Assembly (NCBI GenBank): GCA_019192445.1
Contig: JAHCMK010000003.1
Span: forward strand, 1-64,000
Source of the DNA: Oceanococcus sp. HetDA_MAG_MS8
GTDB lineage: Bacteria > Pseudomonadota > Gammaproteobacteria > Nevskiales > Oceanococcaceae
Direction: 5' to 3'
Length of the DNA stretch: 64,000 nt
Within the stretch, counting starts at the first letter, position 1. Every line of letters starts with the position of its first letter. The translations under genes were made by a program, and so were the position numbers. Shown here one piece after another: positions 53,675 through 62,450 of this stretch. The notes beneath the pieces were generated by a model. The model worked only from the letters and a program-made list of their open reading frames with translations. It did no database searches and was not told the origin of the DNA.

Positions 53675-53859
53675 TTGATACACAGATTGCACCCGAGCAA
53701 CTAAGCGCGGCTTGCGCAAATGGTGAGTACGGATTAACGACAAAATGAACAATTCATAAAGTCGTCTTTGGTGTGCAGCCCTCGCGATTTGAAGTTGTGC
53801 CCGCGACACCCGCTTCCCCTCTCCAAGGTGGCCAGCGCGCGTAAAAACCGCGCCGCTTC

Positions 53860-54543
53860 TTAAGTGTCCTGCGGCAAGCTCAGGCGGTAGCCTACGCCGC
53901 GTACGGTTTGCAGCATGCCGCGGGCTGTGGTGCTTTCGAGCTTGCGACGCAAGCGGCCGATGTACACATCTACAACGTTTGTCAGTGGGTCTACAGATTG
54001 CCCCCACACCCGATTCAAAATGCGTTCTCGGGATAGGGCCGTATCCAAGTTCTCCACAAACAACCTGAGTAGATCGAACTCCAAGGCCGTGAGATTAAGC
54101 TCGACCTCGTCGACCCAGCTACGTCGAGAACGGGTATCGATGCGCAATGGGCCGAGTGCAAAGTCGCGATTGTCCGGGGCTTGGGGAAGGCGCCGCGCCA
54201 GCGCTTCAATACGGGCCAGAAGCTCATCAAAATCGAAGGGCTTGGTCATGTAGTCGTCAGCGCCTGCGCGCAAGCCGCCAACGCGTTCCTCGACCGCATC
54301 CATCGCCGTTAACATCAGTACGGGCATGGCATAGCCTTTTGCCCGGATTTCCTCGCACAGGCTCACGCCGTCGGTGCCTGGCAACATACGATCGAGAATG
54401 ATGAGGTCTGGTGTAGAGATTCGCAGAAAATCCCAGGCCGGCTGCGCCGCACCGACGATATCGCAGTTGTATCCTTCAGCGGTAAGGCCCTTAGCGATAA
54501 AGCGTGCGACGCGAGCGTCGTCTTCAACCAGCAAAATATTCAC
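53860..54543 (-). CDS. OmpR-family response regulator
   Basis: A 227-residue regulator: receiver domain (1-120; acidic E7-D8-D9, acceptor aspartate in LIILDRMLPGTDGV, MTKPFDFDELLAR) and a winged-helix DNA-binding domain (about 130-222; LTALEFDLLRLFVENLDTALSRERILNRVWG, VDVYIGRLRRKLE, GVGYRL). It overlaps the start of its kinase's 3' end by four bases. Similarity in layout is to CusR/QseB-type regulators; the target genes are unknown. Confidence 0.92.
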   Translation of the reverse strand: MNILLVEDDARVARFIAKGLTAEGYNCDIVGAAQPAWDFLRISTPDLIILDRMLPGTDGVSLCEEIRAKGYAMPVLMLTAMDAVEERVGGLRAGADDYMTKPFDFDELLARIEALARRLPQAPDNRDFALGPLRIDTRSRRSWVDEVELNLTALEFDLLRLFVENLDTALSRERILNRVWGQSVDPLTNVVDVYIGRLRRKLESTTARGMLQTVRGVGYRLSLPQDT

Positions 54544-56141
54544 GCGGCCTCTTTCTCCAGTGGAAATCGCAACAGGAACTGCGTGCCCTGCTGTGGTGCG
54601 CTGCTTGCCTGTATAGAACCATCATGTGCAGTGACGATGGCTTTTGCGACAGCCAAGCCTAAACCTAAGCCATTACTTGCAGAAGCATCGTTTTGCCCAT
54701 GGCCGCGGAAGAATCGATCAAAGATGTAGGGCAAATCCTCAGCATCAATACCCCGGCCGTAGTCACGTACCAGCAGTTCGATGCAATCCTCGGCAGTTTT
54801 CCACTGCAGAAGAATTTGCTGCCCATCCGCGGAATAGCGAATGGCATTGTCCAGCAAGATGAGCAGCAACTGGCGCAGTCTGTCCGGGTCGCCAAGCAAC
54901 TGCAGGTCCTCGCCTTCAGGTGCGGTGACACTCAAATCAATCTGCCGGTTCTGAGCCAATTGGCGAACGTCTTTGAGTACATCTCGGCTGAGCTGGACCG
55001 GGTCTACGAAGCGGCGATTCAGGCGAATGGTTTGGGCGTCGGCGCGGGCGATGAAGAGCATGTCTTCAACCAAGCGGCTCAAGCCAATGCTTTGGTCAAG
55101 AATGGAGGTGAGTGCGTCGCGGTAATCGGCGCCGTCCCGGTCTTTGCCTCGCAATGCCACTTGGGCCTCACCCCGAATGATTGTCAGTGGCGTGCGTAGC
55201 TCATGACTCACATCCGCGAAGAAGTGGCGGCGCACACTGTCTGCCCGCTGTAAAGCCGCATTCGCCTCGGTCAGCTCTTGGGTGCGGGCGAGCACCGATT
55301 GCTCCAATTCATGCCGGGCATCTTCGCGCTGACGCACCTGCTCTGAGAGCTGGGAGGCCATGGTATTAAAGGCCTCAGCCATGCGGTCGAACTCAATATC
55401 GAAGCCGCGTGGGACGCGATGTTGCAACTCGCCTCGCCCGAGCAATTTCGCCGCTCGCTGAAGTGCGCCTAGGGGCGCGGAAATGCCGCGAACCAGGACC
55501 TGCGTGACCAGCAGCGCGCCAATAATCGCGACTAAAGCCAGACCCACAGACGCCCCCACGAGTTGTACGTGTACGCGATCGATTTTTTGGTTCATGCGCT
55601 GAACAACGGCTTGTTGGCGTTCTAACGCAGCGTTCACAGCTTCCCTAAAGCTGATGTCGATGCGGTCTTCAAGGATGGTGTTCACTTTCAGGGCACGTGC
55701 ACGCCCAGCTGGGAGTGGGAACAAGGCCTCAAATTCGGCAATGATTGTGTCGATCAGCTCTTCCAATGCGCCGGTGTCTTCGACGGCGCCAGGGGCTGCT
55801 GCTGCACCTAAAGCCCGCCGCTGTTCTAGCTCCAGCATCCGAATGCGTGCCAAGGATTCAGCGATGGATGCACGCTTGTTGCGAACGATGGTTTGGTTGG
55901 CTTGTGTGCCCAGCAAGATTTCGTCAGTGAGCTGTTTGAAAAGTCGATAGGCATATACAGAAAGCTGCAAATGCTCGGACAGCAAGCTGTGGGCAACATT
56001 GGCCTGCTCAAGATGACGTTCTGTGGATTTCACAGCCCACACCGAGAGCATGGCAGCTCCAGCGACGATCGCTACAGCGAAGATGGCAACGAGTCGGATC
56101 TTTCGCTGATACATGTTCAGGTGCGGTCGGAATGTCGTCAC
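54540..56141 (-). CDS. Sensor histidine kinase paired with the OmpR-type regulator
   Basis: A 533-residue kinase with two membrane segments (LVAIFAVAIVAGAAMLSVWAV and VGLALVAIIGALLVTQVLV) around a helical sensor domain of about 140 residues. HAMP, a coiled coil, HisKA with FADVSHELRTPLTIIRGE and HATPase (LLDNAIRYSA, VRDYGRGI, NGLGLGLAVAKAIV) follow. The listed start is GTG behind GGATAA; ATG at 56114 is an alternative. The ATGA overlap with the regulator gene shows a pair. Confidence 0.9.
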   Translation of the reverse strand: MTTFRPHLNMYQRKIRLVAIFAVAIVAGAAMLSVWAVKSTERHLEQANVAHSLLSEHLQLSVYAYRLFKQLTDEILLGTQANQTIVRNKRASIAESLARIRMLELEQRRALGAAAAPGAVEDTGALEELIDTIIAEFEALFPLPAGRARALKVNTILEDRIDISFREAVNAALERQQAVVQRMNQKIDRVHVQLVGASVGLALVAIIGALLVTQVLVRGISAPLGALQRAAKLLGRGELQHRVPRGFDIEFDRMAEAFNTMASQLSEQVRQREDARHELEQSVLARTQELTEANAALQRADSVRRHFFADVSHELRTPLTIIRGEAQVALRGKDRDGADYRDALTSILDQSIGLSRLVEDMLFIARADAQTIRLNRRFVDPVQLSRDVLKDVRQLAQNRQIDLSVTAPEGEDLQLLGDPDRLRQLLLILLDNAIRYSADGQQILLQWKTAEDCIELLVRDYGRGIDAEDLPYIFDRFFRGHGQNDASASNGLGLGLAVAKAIVTAHDGSIQASSAPQQGTQFLLRFPLEKEAA

Positions 56142-56548
56142 AGCTTATCCAATGCGCTCACCCGGCGTTATCTTTCAGTGATGGTTTTGGGGTGGCGAGG
56201 CCATACCGCATTGGGCATAGCGGGTTTTTGCAGAGCTTGCGCTCCAGGCAGGCGTGGGATGGTGTGTAGACATGACTAAGCGCGTAGGAGCAGTGCGTCG
56301 GGGCCACAGGCAGAAAGGTACAGCCGCTGCCGGGCTGCAGTGGTGGTGCTCGTAACCGCTATGGTGCAGGCCGAAAGCTAAGTGACGCAGCAGCGTTTCA
56401 TGAACGCTGCGCATCGGAAACATGAACCAACGATGAATCGCTGCAACTCTCTGCGGCCGTTGGGTGGGGGCTGCTGAATGGTCGCTGACATTTGACCGCC
56501 GAGCTCAGTTTCTCCCTGTCACCTGAGCGCAGCTACCATGGGCGCACT
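56142..56548. other. Divergent intergenic region with a perfect hairpin
   Basis: About 400 bases between the histidine kinase and the M1 aminopeptidase genes. GCAGCGTT (56390-56397) and AACGCTGC (56403-56410) form a perfect 8-bp stem with loop TCATG and no T run. No tRNA, riboswitch or coding frame with real character was seen in the rest. Confidence 0.5.
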
Positions 56549-58546
56549 ATGACACCCCCAAACCTCATTATGCAGCTGCTTCAATCCGCGTTCGGCGTCT
56601 TCATCGCTTGTGGTTTTCTGGCCTGTTCCGAAGAACAGCAAGCCACCCAGAATGGGACTACAACTCAAGCTGCGTCAGCGCCGCCTGCGCCCCAAGTTCG
56701 CGTTCAAGACATGTTCTCCTTCGCCCAGCCAGAGGTGGTTCAAATCCAGGATCTGCAGCTAGATCTCAAGCTGGATTTTGAGTCACGCCAGCTCTCGGGG
56801 TGGGCGACCTATACCTTAGACTGGAAGACTTCTGCGCCCAAGTCGCTGGTGCTGGATACGCGCGACTTGACCATCCATGCGGTTCAAGGGCTTGATGCCG
56901 GCCAGTGGCACGATCTGGATTATGCGCTTGATGCGCCGGACCCAGTCTTTGGCGCCAAGCTCAGTATCACCAGCCCCATGCCCTTTCCACGCATACGCCT
57001 GCGGTACACCACCTCTGCGCAGGCTTCGGGCTTGCAGTGGCTGCGGCCTGCGATGACGGAGGGTGGAGCCTTGCCGTTCATGTTTAGCCAATCGCAGCAA
57101 ATTCACGCGCGCTCCTGGGTGCCGCTACAGGACACGCCTCAGGTGCGCTTCACCTACAGCGCCCGTATCACCGCGCCTGAAGAGGTCATGGTGCTGATGA
57201 GTGCGGATAACGACCCTCAGGCTGAGCGCGATGGCGAATACCGCTTCAACATGCCACAGCCTATTCCCTCCTATTTATTGGCGATTGCAGCCGGCGATTT
57301 GGTGTTCAAACCCATCAGCGAGCGTAGCGGGGTTTGGGCAGAGCCCAGCGCGGTCGATGCGGCGGTTGCGGAGTTTGCCGATACCGAAACCATGATTGAG
57401 GTGACCGAGAAGCTCTATGGTCCGTATCGCTGGGGCCGTTACGATATGTTGGTGTTGCCCCCCTCCTTCCCCTACGGAGGGATGGAGAATCCGCGCCTCA
57501 GCTTTATAACGCCCACTGTGATTGTGGGCGACAAATCGTTGGTGTCGCTCATTGCCCATGAGCTGGCGCATAGTTGGTCGGGGAATTTGGTCACCTTCGC
57601 CGCGCCGCACGAAGGCTGGCTCAACGAGGGCTTTACCAGTTATGTGGAGAGCCGCATTGTGGAGGAGCTATACGGCACCGGACAGGTGGCTATGGAACGC
57701 ACGATTGCCCGCAATGCGCTGCGCGTGAAGTACGCCGAGATTGAGCCCGAGTTAGAGCTTTTGGCGCCAGAGCCGGGCGTGTTAGCGACTCCAGATGAGT
57801 CCAGCAGTGCCACGATTTACACCAAAGGGGCGTGGTTCCTGCAGTTTTTGGAAGAGCGTTTTGGCCGTGATGTGTTTGATCCCTTTTTACGTGGTTACTT
57901 CGATCACTTTGCCTTTCAAAGCATCACGAACAGCGCGTTTCTGGACTATCTCAAACAACACCTTTTAGAGCCGTATCCTGGGCGGGTGCGCATGAGCGAG
58001 GTAGAGGAGTGGCTGTTCCAGCCAGGTATTCCCGCGCAAGCCCCCGTGACTCGCTCCCAGAGGTTTTCGGCGGTAGATCAAGCGCGTGAACAATGGTTGA
58101 GGCAGGGCGAGTTGCCCCAGGCGGAACTGACCCAGGCTTGGGTCACTCAAGAGTGGGTGTATTTTCTGGAAGGCATGCCGGCCACCTTGGAAGTCGCACA
58201 GTTAGCAGCCCTGGATGCGGCCTATGGGTTCACGGGAACGGCCAACGGGGAAATCGCCCAACGTTGGTATCCGCTCAGTATTCGCAGTGACTATGTTGCC
58301 GCGCGTCCCGCCATCGCCAATTTTTTGCGCAATGTCGGACGGCGCAAGCTCATCATGCCCAGCTATAGAGCCCTGGTGGCAACGCCAGCCGGGCTGGCTT
58401 TTGCCCAGCAGACCTTTGAGCGAGCACGCCCCGGTTACCACCCTATTACGACCGGGTCCGTAGATGCGGTGATCCGTCGAGCTCAGCAGCGTTATGCGGC
58501 TCAGGAGGAGGACCAAGAGCAGGAACAAGAGCAGGAGCAAGATTAG
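56549..58546 (+). CDS. M1 family aminopeptidase lipoprotein (LTA4 hydrolase-like)
   Basis: A protein of about 665 residues. The zinc site is H337-E338-x-x-H341 with E360 in HELAHSW...WLNEGF, and the substrate motif is GGMENP at 310-315, both diagnostic of M1 enzymes that remove N-terminal residues from peptides. The C-terminal part (about 500-640) resembles the helical domain of leukotriene A4 hydrolase-like aminopeptidases. A lipobox-like FLAC near C26 points to a lipoprotein. It ends with an acidic Glu/Gln repeat. ATG 56570 is another possible start. Confidence 0.9.
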   Translation: MTPPNLIMQLLQSAFGVFIACGFLACSEEQQATQNGTTTQAASAPPAPQVRVQDMFSFAQPEVVQIQDLQLDLKLDFESRQLSGWATYTLDWKTSAPKSLVLDTRDLTIHAVQGLDAGQWHDLDYALDAPDPVFGAKLSITSPMPFPRIRLRYTTSAQASGLQWLRPAMTEGGALPFMFSQSQQIHARSWVPLQDTPQVRFTYSARITAPEEVMVLMSADNDPQAERDGEYRFNMPQPIPSYLLAIAAGDLVFKPISERSGVWAEPSAVDAAVAEFADTETMIEVTEKLYGPYRWGRYDMLVLPPSFPYGGMENPRLSFITPTVIVGDKSLVSLIAHELAHSWSGNLVTFAAPHEGWLNEGFTSYVESRIVEELYGTGQVAMERTIARNALRVKYAEIEPELELLAPEPGVLATPDESSSATIYTKGAWFLQFLEERFGRDVFDPFLRGYFDHFAFQSITNSAFLDYLKQHLLEPYPGRVRMSEVEEWLFQPGIPAQAPVTRSQRFSAVDQAREQWLRQGELPQAELTQAWVTQEWVYFLEGMPATLEVAQLAALDAAYGFTGTANGEIAQRWYPLSIRSDYVAARPAIANFLRNVGRRKLIMPSYRALVATPAGLAFAQQTFERARPGYHPITTGSVDAVIRRAQQRYAAQEEDQEQEQEQEQD

Positions 58547-58704
58547 GACTGGCTCTCAGCGGGGGCGTCATACAGCACCCTGCTACTGCATTGCGCTCCG
58601 CACGGGGGTTTCATTGAGCTGCTGGCGGTTTGGCTGGCCAGGGCGGGGCGGGTGCTATGCTCCAGGGCACCTGCGTCAATGCAGGCTGGAGAAGGAGACA
58701 AACA

Positions 58705-59805
58705 ATGCGAGAACTACGGGCCATTGGCTTGGCGCTGGTAGGCGTGCTGGCTGTGCAAGCCTGCGGGGGCGGGCGTCCCGATAAGCTGGGTGCGGCGGAG
58801 GTTCTCCGCGCTGATAACCACCCAGCAGGCGAGCCCTTAGCGGGCATCAAGACCGAGCTTATTCGCATTGATTCCAGCGCTGTTCAGCAAGCCCTAACCC
58901 CGGTTCCTGCCGCCGAGGACCCCCGCCTGCCAGAGGCTATCCTGAGTTACTTACCCGGCTCTGAGCCCACTAGGCTGGTGGTGATGTGCCACGGTTTGAA
59001 TCAAGATGTGCGCAGGGTGTGGGTGCAGCATACGGAAGCCGTCGCGCGGAGCGATACGGCTGCACTCGCAACCAACTACCGCGACAATTTCCGCTTTCCC
59101 ATTGCCAAGGGGGCGCATGACGTCATCGCGGCAACCTTGCAGGTCAAAGCCCGTTTTCCAAGTATCGAAACGGTCTACTTAATGGGCGTGTCTATGGGGG
59201 GCGCTGTCGCCGCGACGGCCATTACAGAGTCCATCGCCTTGTCAGCAGATGGACAATCGCTATTTCAGCACTGGATTGCCCCGGAGCCGCTCACCAATTT
59301 AGTTGAGGCTTGGGCGGAGGCCAGTGTGGCCTTGCCGGCAATCGCGGCAGACATAGAACATGATGCTGGCGGCACGCCGCTTCAGGTTCCGGCCGAATAT
59401 GTGCGGCGGAGTGGGGCGCTTAATGCCGATATGATGGCGGCTGGTGACTTAAAAACCCTGACCATGACCCATGCCGTCAATGATGGGCTGGTGGTTTACA
59501 ACCAAGCTCGCGAGATGGCGACCGCCGCCGCAGCATTTGGCATTCCGACGCAGCTTTGGACGGTTTTGCGCGTGGCTCCGGAGCAAGACACAGGGAGCCA
59601 ACTCACAGCGGCGATTACAGGGTTTATTGGGGCCCCAGACCCCACGCAGCCCCTGGGGTTGTCGGGACATGGCTGGGAGGGTGACCCGCATCACCCTATT
59701 ATGCGGATCGCCTTCGAGCAGTTAGAGATGTTGCTCGACGGCAGTTATGACGAATCGCTGCCCTATGCCGAGTACTTGGTCGATGAGGGTGAGCCCGGCC
59801 TCTAA
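58705..59805 (+). CDS. Alpha/beta hydrolase-fold lipoprotein
   Basis: A 366-residue lipoprotein (lipobox VQAC, C20) with an alpha/beta hydrolase domain: LVVMCHGLNQD as the oxyanion strand-loop, nucleophile S163 in MGVSMGGAVAA, and GHGWEGDPHHP near the end as the possible catalytic histidine region. The substrate (ester or other) is unknown. AAGGAGA seven bases before the ATG is a strong ribosome binding site. It follows the aminopeptidase after about 160 bases. Confidence 0.82.
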   Translation: MRELRAIGLALVGVLAVQACGGGRPDKLGAAEVLRADNHPAGEPLAGIKTELIRIDSSAVQQALTPVPAAEDPRLPEAILSYLPGSEPTRLVVMCHGLNQDVRRVWVQHTEAVARSDTAALATNYRDNFRFPIAKGAHDVIAATLQVKARFPSIETVYLMGVSMGGAVAATAITESIALSADGQSLFQHWIAPEPLTNLVEAWAEASVALPAIAADIEHDAGGTPLQVPAEYVRRSGALNADMMAAGDLKTLTMTHAVNDGLVVYNQAREMATAAAAFGIPTQLWTVLRVAPEQDTGSQLTAAITGFIGAPDPTQPLGLSGHGWEGDPHHPIMRIAFEQLEMLLDGSYDESLPYAEYLVDEGEPGL

Positions 59806-59816
59806 GGCCTTCTGAG

Positions 59817-60722
59817 TTACAAGTTGAGCTCTTGAATGCGCTCTTCTAAGCACTCGATGAAGGCATGTAGTTTGGGCGAGCCAAAACGGCTCGCGGGATA
59901 CACCGCGTATAAGTGAGCAGCCCCGAATCCTTGGTAATGATTTAAAACCTGGCGTAGGCGACCCTGCTTCAGGTCGTCAACGACGCTGTAGTTGGGCAGC
60001 AAAGCCAGCCCCACACCGTCGAGCACCAGCTGGCGTAGAACCTCCGCGCTGTTCACTTCCAGGGCTGGCCTCACTGCGGCTTGGACTGGGCGACCTTGGT
60101 AGCGAAACAGCCACTGCATATTGCCCAGCCCGGAGTAACCCAAGCACATATGGGACACCAGCATGTCGACATCATCCGGAGTGCCGTGCTCGGCGAGATA
60201 TTCGGGCGAGGCGCACATGGCGAATTGTACGGTGGTCAGGCGCTTGGCCACCATGTCAGGCGGTGGTCGATCCGTGACTCGGAGGGCGAGGTCGAAGCCT
60301 TCGCTCAAGAGGTCCACCATCTGGTCGCTGGCGTGGATTTGTAGCTGAATATCCGGATATCGCGCATGGAAACCCGCCAACATCGGGGCCAGCAATAGCT
60401 GACTGATGGACTGCACCGTCGTCATCCTGAGCTGTCCACGCGGCTGAGATTGCAAGCTGTGCACGGCCTCTTCAGCTTGTTGTAGTTCAGCGATGATGCG
60501 GGCGCAGTGCTTGGCCAGTCGGTGGCCGGCCTCTGTGAGGGCTAACTTACGGGTGCTGCGCCTTAACAGCTGTGCTCCCAACTGCTCCTCCAGTTTCGCC
60601 ACACGTTTACTGATCACCGAGGGCGTCAGTTCCAGCTGATTGGCTGCACCTACAAAGCTACCGGCCTGGACGACGGCGTAAAAGGTGTGCATCAAAGGCC
60701 AATGGTCCATAAGCCAATTCAT
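59817..60722 (-). CDS. LysR-family transcriptional regulator
   Basis: A 301-residue LysR regulator: winged helix in residues 5-65 (FVGAANQLELTPSVISKRVAKLEEQLGAQLLRRSTRKLALTEAG) and a periplasmic-binding-like effector domain (about 90-295). It belongs by pattern to the CrgA/DhcR-like group common in proteobacteria. It is divergent from the small protein/hydrolase pair across 94 bases, so it probably controls that pair. Confidence 0.92.
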   Translation of the reverse strand: MNWLMDHWPLMHTFYAVVQAGSFVGAANQLELTPSVISKRVAKLEEQLGAQLLRRSTRKLALTEAGHRLAKHCARIIAELQQAEEAVHSLQSQPRGQLRMTTVQSISQLLLAPMLAGFHARYPDIQLQIHASDQMVDLLSEGFDLALRVTDRPPPDMVAKRLTTVQFAMCASPEYLAEHGTPDDVDMLVSHMCLGYSGLGNMQWLFRYQGRPVQAAVRPALEVNSAEVLRQLVLDGVGLALLPNYSVVDDLKQGRLRQVLNHYQGFGAAHLYAVYPASRFGSPKLHAFIECLEERIQELNL

Positions 60723-60816
60723 TCCCTAAAGGAAATAGTCTTTTTCATTAAACGCTATTTATCCATGAATAGGCTAGGGCTAGTCTGAAGCTTTACTGCT
60801 GAAGAGGGTCAGAACC

Positions 60817-61023
60817 ATGACCGCCACACCTCAGATTTCACCGTCCAGCAAGCCGATGCAGCGCAGGCTGCAGCAACCCACGCCTGTAGCGCAGGCATGG
60901 GCAGTCACGGACACCGAGATTTATGCCGATCTTTGCTACGGTCGGGATGACGACGAGCCGGATCAGGGGCTGCCACCGAGCTTTGATGTGCTCAGACTCT
61001 GGCGCCAGTGGGGGCAGTCATGA
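60817..61023 (+). CDS. Small protein coupled to a hydrolase gene
   Basis: A 68-residue protein with a polar N-terminal half and an acidic patch (GRDDDEPDQG), ending FDVLRLWRQWGQS. No family is recognised. GAGGG lies before the ATG, and its TGA overlaps the next ATG as ATGA, so it is probably a real leader gene for the hydrolase. It could be a regulatory or partner peptide. Confidence 0.6.
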   Translation: MTATPQISPSSKPMQRRLQQPTPVAQAWAVTDTEIYADLCYGRDDDEPDQGLPPSFDVLRLWRQWGQS

Positions 61024-61994
61024 CTGTAGCGGCGCAGCTGCCGATGGCTATCTCAGGTGCACCGCAGGCCTCAGCGGCGCAGCCGACCATAGCGCAGCCA
61101 CTTTGCGTTCCAGCCAGGGACGGATTCAGCCTGGGGGCGACCTGGTTTAAAGCCGCGACCGAATCCAGTTCTCGTTGGCTCATCATCAACAGTGCTACGG
61201 CAGTGCCGCAACGGTACTACCGGCATTTCGCCAGCTACATGAGTGCGGCGGGGTTCAACGTGTTGACCTTCGATTATCGCGGTATGGGCTTATCCAGGCC
61301 TCAGTCTCTAAGGGGTTTCCGAGCCTTGGCCAGCGATTGGGCGGAGCTTGATATGGCCGGAGTCATTGATTGGGTCCATGATGAGCATGGTCCAGAGCAG
61401 CTGATCGTCGTCGGTCACAGTATCGGTGGCCAGCTCATGGGGCTGGTCGACAATCCGCACAAAGTGGACGCCATGCTCACCGTATCCTCACAAAGTGGGT
61501 ATTGGCGCTTGCAAGGAGGCGAGCAGAAGTGGGCTGTGTTGGCGCATATGCATCTGACTTTTCCGGTGTTGTCCCGGCTTTTTGGTTACATGCCCTGGAG
61601 CAAACTAGGCAGCAGCGAAGATATGCCCCAAGCCGCCGCTTTGCAGTGGGCGGCCTGGTGTCGCCACCCAGACTATGTGTTGGGAGATGCCCGCCTTCCC
61701 CTTCAACGCTATCAGCACTTCAGCGCTCCGGTGTTGGCTTACAGCGTGGCCGACGATAAATGGGGTACTGCGCGGGCGGTGGATGCCATGATGCGCGCTT
61801 ACCCTCAGGTGGAGCGCAGGCATATACAGCCACAGACATGGGGTTTAAAGCAGCTAGGCCACTTTGGTTATTTCAGGCCCAGTGCACAAGTGCTGTGGAG
61901 CGAGGCTTTGGAGTGGCTGGATTCTCTGCCGCAGGCGCAGCGCTTGACGGGGGTGGTGCATAGCGGTTCGCCATGCTGGAGTTTGCGTCAATAA
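61020..61994 (+). CDS. Alpha/beta hydrolase
   Basis: A protein of about 324 residues with the alpha/beta hydrolase fold: FNVLTFDYRGMGLS, nucleophile in VVGHSIGGQL, acid region YSVADDKWGTA, and histidine in LGHFGYFRP. The type is like hydrolases of the YheT/lysophospholipase-like group; the substrate is unknown. The ATG at 61020 overlaps the stop of the small gene. It is likely controlled by the divergent LysR protein. Confidence 0.85.
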   Translation: MTVAAQLPMAISGAPQASAAQPTIAQPLCVPARDGFSLGATWFKAATESSSRWLIINSATAVPQRYYRHFASYMSAAGFNVLTFDYRGMGLSRPQSLRGFRALASDWAELDMAGVIDWVHDEHGPEQLIVVGHSIGGQLMGLVDNPHKVDAMLTVSSQSGYWRLQGGEQKWAVLAHMHLTFPVLSRLFGYMPWSKLGSSEDMPQAAALQWAAWCRHPDYVLGDARLPLQRYQHFSAPVLAYSVADDKWGTARAVDAMMRAYPQVERRHIQPQTWGLKQLGHFGYFRPSAQVLWSEALEWLDSLPQAQRLTGVVHSGSPCWSLRQ

Positions 61995-62099
61995 ACTGAC
62001 GCTATTTACCTCCGGGAAAGCTCCACTTATGATGCAGGTGTGAAATTTATGTTAAGACCCTCGCGCAACAGCGGCGAAGGCTCAACGTAGGAGAACCCC

Positions 62100-62387
62100 A
62101 TGAATCTCACCCTTGCTCGTCAGTTTGTAGAAGAAGCCCTGGAAAACGGTTTGCAGCTCCACGGCATTAGCGTGAGTGGTCACCCGGCCATCAGTTTCGA
62201 TCCGCTGAATCCGCGAGCCGAAGAAGCCCGCCGAATTTTTCAATCCACTGAAGGCTTGGTGCGTGATTTGCTCCGCGCCGCCATGATAGAGCACTGCCAG
62301 AAGCAAGAGCTGCCAGCGGAGTTGGATTCCACGCAGGCTCGCGCAGATTTGCGCAGAGAAATGGAACAGGCCCAAGTTACGCATTAA
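62100..62387 (+). CDS. Small protein of unknown function
   Basis: A 95-residue, mostly helical and acidic protein (LARQFVEEALENGLQLHGISV, RAEEARRIFQSTEGLVRDLLRAAMIEHCQKQ). No family is recognised. AGGAG seven bases before the ATG and even codon use support it as real. It stands alone between the hydrolase gene and a convergent Ntn-hydrolase gene. Confidence 0.65.
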   Translation: MNLTLARQFVEEALENGLQLHGISVSGHPAISFDPLNPRAEEARRIFQSTEGLVRDLLRAAMIEHCQKQELPAELDSTQARADLRREMEQAQVTH

Positions 62388-62401
62388 GTCTGGTGATAAC
62401 A

Positions 62402-62428
62402 GCGCCGCTGCGGGACGAGCAGCGGCGC
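62402..62428. terminator. Strong hairpin between convergent genes
   Basis: GCGCCGCTGC and GCAGCGGCGC form a perfect 10-bp GC-rich stem with a 7-base loop, placed 15 bases after one stop and 23 bases before the other. No T run follows on either strand, so it is a hairpin end or RNA-stabilising structure rather than a standard terminator. Confidence 0.5.
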
Positions 62429-62450
62429 CATCGCATGAGAAAGGTGGGTG

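Noticed and set aside
56390-56410. Terminator for the M1 aminopeptidase upstream region
   Set aside because: The 8-bp stem is perfect but has no T run on either strand and lies in a divergent promoter gap, so it is noted only as a hairpin.
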